From an uncultured Amaricoccus sp. (GTDB taxonomy: Bacteria; Pseudomonadota; Alphaproteobacteria; Rhodobacterales; Rhodobacteraceae), in assembly GCF_937891315.1 (NCBI RefSeq), contig NZ_CALAGI010000092.1, positions 1 through 27,667 on the forward strand: a stretch of 27,667 bases of DNA. The letters are read 5' to 3'. This document shows positions 18,057 to 24,879 of the stretch, piece after piece. The position numbers and the translations under genes were made by a program. Each line of letters begins with the position of its first letter. Position 1 is the stretch's first letter. The notes under the pieces are model-generated. The model was not told where the DNA came from. It searched no databases and was given only the letters and a program-made list of their open reading frames with translations.

Positions 18057-18812
18057 TCAGGCCACGGACTTCAGGATGCCGGCATAGCCGTTGTTCTCGA
18101 CCTCGAGCGCCAGATCCGGGCCGCCGCTTTGGACGATGCGGCCATCTGCCATGATATGCACCACGTCCGGACGGATATGGTCGAGCAGCCGCTGATAGTG
18201 GGTGATGACGAGGAATGCCCGGTCGGGCGAGCGCAGCGCGTTGACGCCTTCGGCCACCAACTTCATCGCATCGACGTCGAGGCCCGAGTCGGTCTCGTCG
18301 AGAATGCACATGCGCGGCTGAAGCACCGCCATCTGCAGGATTTCGTTGCGCTTCTTCTCGCCGCCGGAAAAGCCGACATTCACCGGCCGCTTCAGCATCT
18401 CGGCGTCGATATTGAGCGTGCGCGCCTTTTCGCGGACCAGGCGCAGGAAGTCGGCGGCGTTGACCTCCGTCTCGCCCCGCGCCTTGCGCTGCGCATTGAG
18501 CGCGGTGCGCAGGAAGGTCATGTTGCCGACGCCGGGGATCTCGACCGGATACTGGAAGGCGAGAAACAGCCCGGCGGCGGCGCGGTCCTGCGGCTCCAGC
18601 GCCAGCAGGTCGGCGCCGTCGAGCGTCGCGGTCCCGTCGGTCACCTCGTAGCCGTCGCGACCGGCGAGCACATAGCTCAGCGTCGACTTGCCCGAACCGT
18701 TCGGACCCATGATCGCGTGAACCTCGCCGGCCTTCACCTCGAGATCGAGGCCCTTGAGGATCTGCTTTTCCTCCTCCTCGAGCTTGACGCGGAGGTTCTC
18801 AATTTTCAGCAT
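18057..18812 (-). CDS. sufC: Fe-S cluster assembly ATPase SufC
   Basis: SufC is the ABC-type ATPase of the SufBCD scaffold. The 251-residue protein has Walker A GPNGSGKST at 36-44, the Q-loop region AFQYPVEIPG, the signature FSGGEKKRNEI, Walker B CILDETDSGLDVDA and the switch histidine in VITHYQRLLDHI. A strong GAGGAAG ribosome-binding site is present upstream; it lies inside the 41-codon ORF whose end overlaps the sufC start by 14 bases. The next gene, sufD, begins one base after the stop. Confidence 0.97.
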   Translation of the reverse strand: MLKIENLRVKLEEEEKQILKGLDLEVKAGEVHAIMGPNGSGKSTLSYVLAGRDGYEVTDGTATLDGADLLALEPQDRAAAGLFLAFQYPVEIPGVGNMTFLRTALNAQRKARGETEVNAADFLRLVREKARTLNIDAEMLKRPVNVGFSGGEKKRNEILQMAVLQPRMCILDETDSGLDVDAMKLVAEGVNALRSPDRAFLVITHYQRLLDHIRPDVVHIMADGRIVQSGGPDLALEVENNGYAGILKSVA

Positions 18813-18924
18813 GCTGCTTCCTCGTCTCGATACGAACCGGCGCCGGGCGGGGCGCGCTGCTCCATCTGTCCAGAAAATACGTCGCGGCGGCGACCAGGCC
18901 CGCCAACAGGAGCGCGCAGGTCAT
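18799..18924 (-). CDS. Micro-membrane protein between sufB and sufC (41 aa)
   Basis: A 41-residue ORF predicted as a single-pass membrane peptide: hydrophobic MTCALLLAGLVAAATYFL, then a basic, Pro-rich C terminus. Its ATG overlaps the stop of the upstream 80-residue ORF as ATGA, and its end runs 14 bases into sufC, burying the sufC ribosome-binding site inside it. This chain of overlaps and the positive-inside-like charge pattern suggest it is translated, but the call rests on context alone. No family is recognised. Confidence 0.5.
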   Translation of the reverse strand: MTCALLLAGLVAAATYFLDRWSSAPRPAPVRIETRKQHAEN

Positions 18925-19163
18925 TCCGGCTCGCCTTCCCGCCGGAAGCCTGCGATCCAGAGCGCCAGCGCGAGCCAGAGCACCGCCGTCAGCGCCTGGA
19001 TGAGCGGGTTCGGCCACCAGGTCAGCGCACTGATCCAGACGCCCGCGGCGCCCGCGAAGGGCGCGGCCACCAACCCCGCCGTCAGCGCGTCGTCGAGCGA
19101 GACGCCACGCGCCAGGCGCAAGGTCCCGGGAACGCCGGCGAGATGCGAAAGCAGGCCAGCCAT
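18921..19163 (-). CDS. Small membrane protein between sufB and sufC (80 aa)
   Basis: An 80-residue protein with two predicted membrane segments (about 28-47 and 53-72, the second rich in Leu/Ala/Trp) and a short N-terminal helix containing GVPGTLRLARG. Its ATG overlaps the sufB TGA by one base (TGATG), and its stop overlaps the start of the 41-residue ORF (ATGA). Hypothetical ORFs at this place are a recurring feature of Rhodobacterales suf operons as I recall them; no function is known to me. A role in membrane tethering or control of SufBC is only a guess from position. Confidence 0.62.
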   Translation of the reverse strand: MAGLLSHLAGVPGTLRLARGVSLDDALTAGLVAAPFAGAAGVWISALTWWPNPLIQALTAVLWLALALWIAGFRREGEPE

Positions 19164-20686
19164 CAGCCGACGCTCCCTTCGAGACTGATCGCGACGAGCT
19201 TCTGCGCCTCCATGGCGAACTCCATGGGCAGCGCCTGCAGCACCTCGCGGCAGAAACCGTTGACGACCAGCGCGACCGCCTCCTCCTCGTCCATGCCGCG
19301 GGCGCGGCAATAGAAGAGCTGGTCCTCGTCCACCTTGGAAGTGGTCGCCTCGTGCTCCACCCGGCTCGAGTTGTTCTTCACCTCGATATAGGGAACCGTA
19401 TGCGCGCCGCAGGCGCCGCCGATGAGCAGGCTGTCGCACTGGGTATAGTTGCGGCTGTTCCTGGCCTTCGGATGCATCGAGACGAGGCCGCGATAGGTGT
19501 TCTGCGCGCGCCCGGCCGAGATGCCCTTGGAGACGATCCGACTCTTGGTGTTCTTGCCGAGATGGACCATCTTGGTGCCGGTGTCGGCCTGCTGGGCGTT
19601 GTTGGCGATGGCGATCGAGTAGAACTCGCCCTGCGCGCTCTCGCCGCGCAGCAGGCAGGAGGGGTATTTCCAGGTGATCGCCGATCCGGTCTCGACCTGG
19701 GTCCACATCACCTTGGCCCGCGCCTCGCGGCAATCCGCGCGCTTGGTCACGAAGTTGTAGACGCCGCCCCGGCCTTCCTCGTCGCCGGGATACCAGTTCT
19801 GGACCGTGGAATATTTCACCTCGGCATCCTCGAGGATCACGATCTCCACCACCGCCGCGTGCAGCTGCGCCGTATCGCGTTTCGGCGCCGTGCAGCCTTC
19901 GAGGTAGCTGACATAGGAGCCCTTGTCGGCGATGATCAGCGTCCGCTCGAACTGGCCGGTATTCTCGGCGTTGATGCGGAAATAGGTCGAAAGCTCCATC
20001 GGGCATTTCACGCCGGGTGGGATATAGACGAAGGAGCCATCGGAAAAGACCGCCGAGTTCAGCGTCGCGTAGAAATTGTCGCTCACCGGCACCACGCTGC
20101 CGAGATACTTGCGCACCAGATCGGGATATTCCCGCACCGCTTCGGATATCGGGCAGAAGATCACGCCGGCCTTCGCCAGCTCCGCCTTGAAGGTGGTGCC
20201 GACCGAAACCGAGTCGAACACCGCGTCGACCGCGACCTTGCGCCCTTCGACCGGCGTGTCGCCGGCGCCCTCCACACCCGCCAGAATCATCTGCTCCTTG
20301 AGCGGGATGCCGAGTTTCTCGTACGTGGCGAGCAAAGTCGGATCGACATCGTCGAGCGACTTCGGCCGCGTGGTCATGCTCTTCGGACGGGCGTAATAAT
20401 ACTGATCCTGGAAGTCGATCTTCGGATAGTGAACCATCGCCCAGGTCGGTTCCTCGAGCGTCTTCCACCGCTCGAAAGCCTTGAGCCGCCACTCGGTCAG
20501 CCAATCGGGCTCGCCGTTCTTTTCCGAGATCAGCCGGACGATGCCCTCGTTCAGCCCCTTCGGCGCGTATTCGGTGTCGATGTCGGTGGAGAACCCGTAC
20601 TTGTATCGCTCGCCAACCGAGCGCACCGCGTCAACGGTCTCCTGATCGACCCCCTCACGAACGCCGATGTCGTCGACTGCCGCCAT
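19163..20686 (-). CDS. sufB: Fe-S cluster assembly protein SufB
   Basis: SufB is the core scaffold subunit on which Fe-S clusters are assembled with SufC and SufD. The 507-residue protein has the N-terminal KYGFSTDIDTEYAPKGL, YIPPGVKCPMELSTYFRIN, EGCTAPKRDTAQLHAAVVEI, KRADCREARAKVMWTQVETG, YPSCLLRGESAQGEFYSIA and the C-terminal RARGMDEEEAVALVVNGFCR, all typical. The ATG at 20686 has GGAGAGG seven bases upstream; an in-frame ATG ten codons earlier lacks this. A 55-base gap containing a strong hairpin separates it from the upstream desulfurase gene. Confidence 0.97.
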   Translation of the reverse strand: MAAVDDIGVREGVDQETVDAVRSVGERYKYGFSTDIDTEYAPKGLNEGIVRLISEKNGEPDWLTEWRLKAFERWKTLEEPTWAMVHYPKIDFQDQYYYARPKSMTTRPKSLDDVDPTLLATYEKLGIPLKEQMILAGVEGAGDTPVEGRKVAVDAVFDSVSVGTTFKAELAKAGVIFCPISEAVREYPDLVRKYLGSVVPVSDNFYATLNSAVFSDGSFVYIPPGVKCPMELSTYFRINAENTGQFERTLIIADKGSYVSYLEGCTAPKRDTAQLHAAVVEIVILEDAEVKYSTVQNWYPGDEEGRGGVYNFVTKRADCREARAKVMWTQVETGSAITWKYPSCLLRGESAQGEFYSIAIANNAQQADTGTKMVHLGKNTKSRIVSKGISAGRAQNTYRGLVSMHPKARNSRNYTQCDSLLIGGACGAHTVPYIEVKNNSSRVEHEATTSKVDEDQLFYCRARGMDEEEAVALVVNGFCREVLQALPMEFAMEAQKLVAISLEGSVG

Positions 20687-20716
20687 GTCCCGCCTCTCCA
20701 AATATCCACCCCACAC

Positions 20717-20740
20717 CGATCGATCACCGCGGATCGATCG
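20717..20740 (-). other. Intercistronic hairpin between cysteine desulfurase and sufB
   Basis: CGATCGATC and GATCGATCG form a perfect 9-bp inverted repeat around a 6-base loop. On the transcribed strand it begins one base after the desulfurase stop codon and ends 30 bases before the sufB ATG. No U-run follows, so it is not a classical terminator. It could mark an RNA processing or stability boundary, or a partial attenuator. The arms contain four GATC sites. Confidence 0.6.
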
Positions 20741-20741
20741 T

Positions 20742-21803
20742 TCAGGCCGCCCTTCGCCGAAAGCGCCTCAGACCTTCCGACCAGACCTCGACAAAGGCGA
20801 GAATCTGGTCCCGCGTCGTCGTCGGCCCGATCGAGACCCGGACCGCGCTGGCCGCGACCTCCGGGTCGAAACCCATCGCGGCGAGCGTCCGACCGGCCCG
20901 AACCTTGCCGCTGGAGCAGGCCGACCCGGCCGAAATCGCGAAGCCCGCGAGGTCCATCCGCATCACCTGCGTTTCGGCCTTCCAGCCCGGCGCCGCGAAG
21001 CAACTGGTGTTCGGCAGACGCGCCGCCGCTTTCCCGACAAAAATAGTCTCCGACGCCGCGGAGTCCAGAGCGGATTCTAGAATATTTCTAGTTTCCGCCA
21101 CGCGATCCCATTCGCCATCGGCCAGATCGCGCGCCGCCGCCGCCGCCGCCGCGCCGAAGCCGGCGATCCCGACCACGTTCTCCGTCCCCGCCCGGCGCCC
21201 CATCTCCTGCCCGCCGCCGCGCTGGCGCGGCGACGTTTCCGCGCCCTGCCGCAGGATCAGCGCCCCGGTCCCGCGCGGTCCGCCGAGCTTGGGCGACGAC
21301 AGGATCGCCGCCTCCGCCCCGGTCCAGCGAAAGGCGAAGGGCACCTTGCCGAGCGCTTGCGCCGCGTCGATCACCGCGAGGCCGGACCGCGGGCGCTGGA
21401 GCACGCCGGTCTCGGAATTGGCCGCCTGCAGCGCCGTGCGTTCCGGCGCGGACACCGCAACGGCGCCGTCCGCGTCCACCGGCAGGCAGGTATCGATCCA
21501 CGCCGCGACGCATTCATGCTCGACCGCCGCGCCGACCAGCCCGCGCCCGGCGAGCACCAGCGCCGCCGCCTCGGTGGCGCCGGAGGTAAAGATCACCTCG
21601 TCCGGCGCGGCGCCGACGGCCTCCGCGACTTGGACGCGCGCGCGCTCGACGATGGCCTTCGCGGCGCGCCCCTCGGCATGGACCGAGGAGGGATTGCCGG
21701 CCACGTCCATCGCCGCCAGCATCGCCGCCCGCGCCTCCTGTCGGAGCGGCGCGGTGGCGTTCCAGTCGAGATAGACCCGCCCCGTATGGACCCGCGCCGT
21801 CAT
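20742..21803 (-). CDS. Cysteine desulfurase, class I (IscS/NifS-like)
   Basis: A 353-residue PLP enzyme releasing sulfur from cysteine. Its class I hallmark is the active-site loop ISAGSACSSGKV with C296. Other landmarks are YLDWNATAPL, GNPSSVHAEGR, FTSGATEAA, QAANSETG, VIDAAQALGK and MGRRAGTENV. The PLP lysine is K172 in SSPKLGGPRGTGAL. IscS/NifS enzymes have His before this lysine (SxHK) and here it is Pro, which should weaken PLP-phosphate contacts or be compensated. Unlike SufS in the same operon this is not class II, so the operon carries two desulfurases. The start overlaps the iscR stop (ATGA). Residues 237-243 use seven consecutive A/T-ending codons over an embedded palindrome. Confidence 0.92.
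   Translation of the reverse strand: MTARVHTGRVYLDWNATAPLRQEARAAMLAAMDVAGNPSSVHAEGRAAKAIVERARVQVAEAVGAAPDEVIFTSGATEAAALVLAGRGLVGAAVEHECVAAWIDTCLPVDADGAVAVSAPERTALQAANSETGVLQRPRSGLAVIDAAQALGKVPFAFRWTGAEAAILSSPKLGGPRGTGALILRQGAETSPRQRGGGQEMGRRAGTENVVGIAGFGAAAAAAARDLADGEWDRVAETRNILESALDSAASETIFVGKAAARLPNTSCFAAPGWKAETQVMRMDLAGFAISAGSACSSGKVRAGRTLAAMGFDPEVAASAVRVSIGPTTTRDQILAFVEVWSEGLRRFRRRAA
21077..21091. promoter_or_regulatory. Intragenic Irr/ICE-like palindrome
   Basis: CTAGAATATTTCTAG is a perfect inverted repeat (6+3+6) inside the class I desulfurase gene. It shares 12 of 14 core bases with the palindrome upstream of iscR and resembles the TTTAGAA-N3-TTCTAAA Irr/ICE consensus. The site lies about 390 bases upstream of the sufB start. 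Function as an operator is an inference. Confidence 0.4.
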
Positions 21804-22264
21804 ACCGTCTCGTCCACCACGGCGACGAAGCTCGGCACCGCCGGACAGGGCGCGAGCTGGTTGCAGACCACGTCGGAAAGCCGCGTCTGATGCAAGAGGA
21901 CATAGATATTGGCCGACAACTGCTCCCACAGCTTGTCCGTCAGATCCTGTTCGCGCGTGCCGCGCGCCGCGCCGGACGCCCCCGCCCCGCGGCTCAGCGC
22001 GTCCATGGTCTCATCGACGGCGGCCAGCACTTCGGAGATGCGAATCTGTTCGACGGGCCGCGCGAGGCGATAGCCGCCGCCGGGTCCGCGCACCGAATCC
22101 ACGATCTCCGCGCGCCGCAGCTTGACGAACAGCTGTTCGAGATAGGCGAGGCTGATATCCTGCCGCTCCGCGATCTCGCTCAGCGACACCAGCCTCTCCC
22201 GCCCCTGGCCGGCGAGATCCGTCAATGCGATCATCGCATAGCGGCCCTTGGTGCTCAGCTTCAT
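21800..22264 (-). CDS. iscR: Rrf2-family regulator IscR (cysteine-poor type)
   Basis: A 154-residue Rrf2-family regulator and first gene of the suf operon, so probably its feedback controller. The winged helix is clear: MKLSTKGRYAMIALTDLA, SLSEIAERQDISLAYLEQLF and SVRGPGGGYRLAR (to about residue 69). Enterobacterial IscR holds its cluster with three cysteines at about 92-104; here the 90-107 region has none (GAGASGAARGTREQ). Cysteines occur only at 134 and 140, in VVCNQLAPCPAVPSF. Rhodobacter sphaeroides IscR is known to be of an unusual type with a single conserved cysteine, and this protein fits that group plus one extra cysteine. The start at 22264 gives the universal Rrf2 N terminus; an upstream ATG is rejected. 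Confidence 0.88.
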   Translation of the reverse strand: MKLSTKGRYAMIALTDLAGQGRERLVSLSEIAERQDISLAYLEQLFVKLRRAEIVDSVRGPGGGYRLARPVEQIRISEVLAAVDETMDALSRGAGASGAARGTREQDLTDKLWEQLSANIYVLLHQTRLSDVVCNQLAPCPAVPSFVAVVDETV

Positions 22265-22328
22265 CGTCCGTCCTTCCAACGTCTCGCCCGCGACCGAAAA
22301 AGGCACGCGGTTGACCTCGCCCGTGGTG

Positions 22329-22357
22329 TTGACGCGTACCCTTCGAGCGCTTAACTA
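22329..22357 (+). promoter_or_regulatory. Possible promoter for the alpha/beta hydrolase gene
   Basis: TTGACG (22329-22334) with TAACTA (22352-22357) after 17 bases could be a sigma-70-type promoter reading towards 22460. The -10 match is weak. A second TTGACC lies 18 bases upstream. No equally good minus-strand promoter for iscR was found; TTGATG at 22384-22379 is the best -35-like box. Confidence 0.25.
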
Positions 22358-22386
22358 GCGTGCTGGCTCGGCGGCCCTCATCAATC

Positions 22387-22401
22387 TTAGAATTCTTCTA
22401 G
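22387..22401. promoter_or_regulatory. Irr/ICE-like palindrome in the iscR-hydrolase intergenic region
   Basis: TTAGAATTCTTCTAG contains the inverted repeat TAGAA-TTC-TTCTA and matches the alphaproteobacterial Irr-box (ICE) pattern TTTAGAA-N3-TTCTAAA well. It lies between iscR and the divergent hydrolase gene, where iron or Fe-S control of the suf operon would be expected. An IscR-type site is the alternative, since I cannot recall that motif well enough to compare. Confidence 0.55.
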
Positions 22402-22459
22402 GTTGGTTGAGCGATTCCGTCAAGTTCGTGTCACAAGGCCCTTTCAGGAGAACGATCCG

Positions 22460-23110
22460 ATGCCCGAGGTGATATTCCCCGGACCAGATGGTCGTCTGGA
22501 AGGTCGCTACCATCCGCAGAAGACCAAGGACGCGCCGATCGCGATCATCCTGCACCCCCACCCGCTCTATGGGGGCACGATGAACAACAAGGTCGTCTAC
22601 AACCTGCATTACGCCTTTCACACCATGGGCTTCACCTGCCTGCGCTTCAACTTTCGCGGGGTGGGGCGCAGCCAGGGTGAGTATGACCAGGGGATCGGCG
22701 AGCTTTCCGACGCCGCCTCGGCGCTCGACTATCTGCAGGCGCTCAACCCGAACGCCCGTTCGTGCTGGGTCGCGGGATTCTCCTTCGGGGCCTGGATCGG
22801 GATGCAGCTGCTGATGCGGCGTCCGGAGATCTCGGGATTCGTCTCGGTGGCGCCGCCGGCGAACCAGTACGATTTCAGCTTTCTCGCCCCCTGCCCCTCG
22901 TCCGGCCTGATCATCGGCGGATCGGCCGATCGCGTGGTGCCGCCGACCGATGTCGCGAATCTCGCCGACAAGCTGAAGCAGCAGAAGGGCATCACCATCA
23001 CCCATTCCACGATCGACGGCGCGAGCCATTTCTTCGATCCCGGCATGGAGCAGATGATCGCGACCGTCGATGGCTACGTGCGGCGGCGGCTGACCGAATC
23101 CTCGCGCTGA
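22460..23110 (+). CDS. Alpha/beta hydrolase
   Basis: A 216-residue alpha/beta-hydrolase of the small CocE/dienelactone-hydrolase-like group. The oxyanion region HPHPLYGGTMNN is followed by RFNFRGVGRSQG. The nucleophile is Ser108 in GFSFGAW, the acid probably Asp157 in GSADRVVPP, and the base His190 in GASHFF. The substrate is unknown. The ATG at 22460 has AGGAG nine bases upstream; a longer in-frame start at 22403 would run through the intergenic palindrome and is rejected. It is divergent from iscR and followed after one base by a LysE-type gene, so the two are co-transcribed. Confidence 0.88.
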   Translation: MPEVIFPGPDGRLEGRYHPQKTKDAPIAIILHPHPLYGGTMNNKVVYNLHYAFHTMGFTCLRFNFRGVGRSQGEYDQGIGELSDAASALDYLQALNPNARSCWVAGFSFGAWIGMQLLMRRPEISGFVSVAPPANQYDFSFLAPCPSSGLIIGGSADRVVPPTDVANLADKLKQQKGITITHSTIDGASHFFDPGMEQMIATVDGYVRRRLTESSR

Positions 23111-23111
23111 C

Positions 23112-23747
23112 ATGCTGCCCGATCCCGCCGTCCTCGGGCCTTTCGCGCTGGCCGTCGTCATCATCTCCCTGACCCCGGGGCCGGACATGACCTTCTTCCT
23201 CGGCCGCGCCCTGACACAGGGGCGGGCCGCCGGCGTCGCCGCGCTCGCCGGGGCGACGACCGGGGTGATGATCCACACGCTCCTCGTCGCCATCGGGCTT
23301 TCGGCGCTGATCGTCGCCGCGCCCACCGTCTTCTTCGCGCTGAAGGTGGTCGGCGCCCTCTATCTGCTGTGGCTCTCCTACCAGGCGATCCGCCATGGCT
23401 CCGCGCTGAACCTGCCGGCCGGGACCGGCGCGCGCGGTGGTCTCGCCCAGACCTGGGCGGCGGGCGTCGGCATCAACCTTCTGAACCCGAAGGTCGCGCT
23501 GTTCTTCATGACCTTCCTGCCGCAATTCGTCGCCGTCGACGATCCTCATGCGACCACGCAGTTGCTCGCGCTCGGCGGGATCTTCGTCGTCATCGCGACG
23601 GTGATCTGCCTGCCGATGGTACTGGCGGCGGAACGGTTCTCGCGAGCGATGCGGTCGAACCCGCGGGTCGCGCGCGGCATCGACTGGCTTTGCGCCTCGA
23701 TCTTCACCACCTTCGCCGCGCGGCTGCTGCTCAGCCGGGCGCACTGA
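23112..23747 (+). CDS. LysE/RhtB-family amino-acid exporter
   Basis: A 211-residue inner-membrane transporter of the LysE/RhtB family, which exports amino acids or related metabolites. It has the N-terminal signature SLTPGPDMTFFLGRAL, about six hydrophobic segments, LYLLWLSYQAIR in the middle and the conserved GVGINLLNPKVALFFMTFLPQF. The specific substrate is not predictable. The start lies one base after the hydrolase stop. The 3' end overlaps the convergent anmK gene by 17 bases. Confidence 0.92.
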   Translation: MLPDPAVLGPFALAVVIISLTPGPDMTFFLGRALTQGRAAGVAALAGATTGVMIHTLLVAIGLSALIVAAPTVFFALKVVGALYLLWLSYQAIRHGSALNLPAGTGARGGLAQTWAAGVGINLLNPKVALFFMTFLPQFVAVDDPHATTQLLALGGIFVVIATVICLPMVLAAERFSRAMRSNPRVARGIDWLCASIFTTFAARLLLSRAH

Positions 23748-24810
23748 TCCGGCCGCCGCTGACCGGCAGCCGGGCGCCCGTGGTGCCGGGCGCCGAGGTC
23801 GCCAGCCCGTGCGCCACCCGCGCCGCGAGATAGGCGAAGGCCTGCGCCTCCAGCATGTCGCCATCGAGCCCCACCCTCTCGACCGGCTCCACCGGCGCGT
23901 TGGTGAGGGTCGCGAGCATGGCCATGATCGTCCGGTTCCGCCGCCCGCCGCCGCAAACGAGCCAGCGGGTCGCGGGTTCCGGAAAATGCCGCGCCGCCGC
24001 GGCGACACAGGCCGCCGTCAGCGCGGCGAGGGTCGCGGCGCCATCCTCGGTCGAGAGATCCGCGACGCGATCGAGATATTCGTGAAAATCGTTACGATCC
24101 AAGGATTTCGGTGGCGTTCTTGCGATGTATGGATGCGCGCTGAGATCGGCCAGTACCACTTCCGCCACCTTGCCGCGCGCCGCGACGGCGCCGTCGGCGT
24201 CGAAAGCCTCGCCGAGCCGCCGGGCCAGGAAATCGTCGATCAGCGCGTTGCCGGGGCCGGTATCGAAGGCGACCAGCGCGCCCGGCGTCTCCGGCGTCGC
24301 CACCCGGGGATCGACCCATGTGACATTGCCTACGCCGCCGAGGTTCAGGAAGGCCACCGGCGCGGCCGCGCCGATCCAGCGCGCGCAGGCGAAATGGAAG
24401 AAGGGCACCAGCGGCGCGCCCTCGCCACCGCTGGCCACGTCGGCGGCGCGGAAGTCCCAGACCACCCGCCGCCCGATCTCCTTCGCGAGCAGATCGCCCC
24501 GCCCGATCTGGTGCGTGCCCCGGCCGCCCGGATCGTGCGCGAGGGTCTGGCCGTGAAAGCCGACGAGATCGACCGCGTCGAACCCCGCCACCAGCGCCGC
24601 GTGCGTGCCCCGGACCAGCGCCTCGATCGCGCCGAGCCCCTCCGCCTCGGGCCAGAGGCCCAAGCCCGCCCGCAGCACGGCGCGCTCCTCCCCGGAATAG
24701 GCGCGGAAGCCGGTCGGACCGAAGCCGAGGATCGCCTCGCCGTCGGTCTCCAGCACCGCGGCGTCCACCCCGTCCATCGAGGTGCCCGACATCAGCCCCA
24801 GAACCCGCAT
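23731..24810 (-). CDS. anmK: Anhydro-N-acetylmuramic acid kinase
   Basis: AnmK phosphorylates and hydrolyses 1,6-anhydro-MurNAc to MurNAc 6-phosphate in cell-wall recycling. The 359-residue protein has the N-terminal GLMSGTSMDGVDAA phosphate-binding motif (residues 5-18), GFHGQTLAHDPGG, FLNLGGVGNVTWV, DTGPGNALIDDF and the C-terminal CGGGRRNRTIM adenine-site motif. A start nine codons upstream exists, but MRVLGLMSG is the usual N terminus. Its last 17 bases overlap the end of the LysE-type gene on the other strand. murQ, the usual next step, is not in the window. Confidence 0.95.
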   Translation of the reverse strand: MRVLGLMSGTSMDGVDAAVLETDGEAILGFGPTGFRAYSGEERAVLRAGLGLWPEAEGLGAIEALVRGTHAALVAGFDAVDLVGFHGQTLAHDPGGRGTHQIGRGDLLAKEIGRRVVWDFRAADVASGGEGAPLVPFFHFACARWIGAAAPVAFLNLGGVGNVTWVDPRVATPETPGALVAFDTGPGNALIDDFLARRLGEAFDADGAVAARGKVAEVVLADLSAHPYIARTPPKSLDRNDFHEYLDRVADLSTEDGAATLAALTAACVAAAARHFPEPATRWLVCGGGRRNRTIMAMLATLTNAPVEPVERVGLDGDMLEAQAFAYLAARVAHGLATSAPGTTGARLPVSGGRISAPG

Positions 24811-24841
24811 CCCCGCCCCTTTGCTTCGCTTCGCCAACCGC

Positions 24842-24847
24842 TATAGA
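24842..24847 (+). promoter_or_regulatory. Possible -10 box of tyrS
   Basis: TATAGA stands out in a GC-rich region 38 bases before the tyrS start. The -35 is unclear: CTTTGC (24819-24824) gives a 17-base spacer and TTGCTT (24821-24826) gives 15. Confidence 0.33.
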
Positions 24848-24879
24848 ACGGCGCACGCCCGCGCGAAAGGATGCCCGCC

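Noticed and set aside
19352..21046. A 564-codon plus-strand ORF opposite sufB and the desulfurase
   Set aside because: Antisense shadow; it ignores the intergenic hairpin and gene boundaries on the coding strand.
13717..22264. The accessory gene plus suf-operon membrane genes as one new defence system
   Set aside because: The accessory gene is on the opposite strand with different composition, and no nuclease, NTPase or other effector typical of defence lies beside it.
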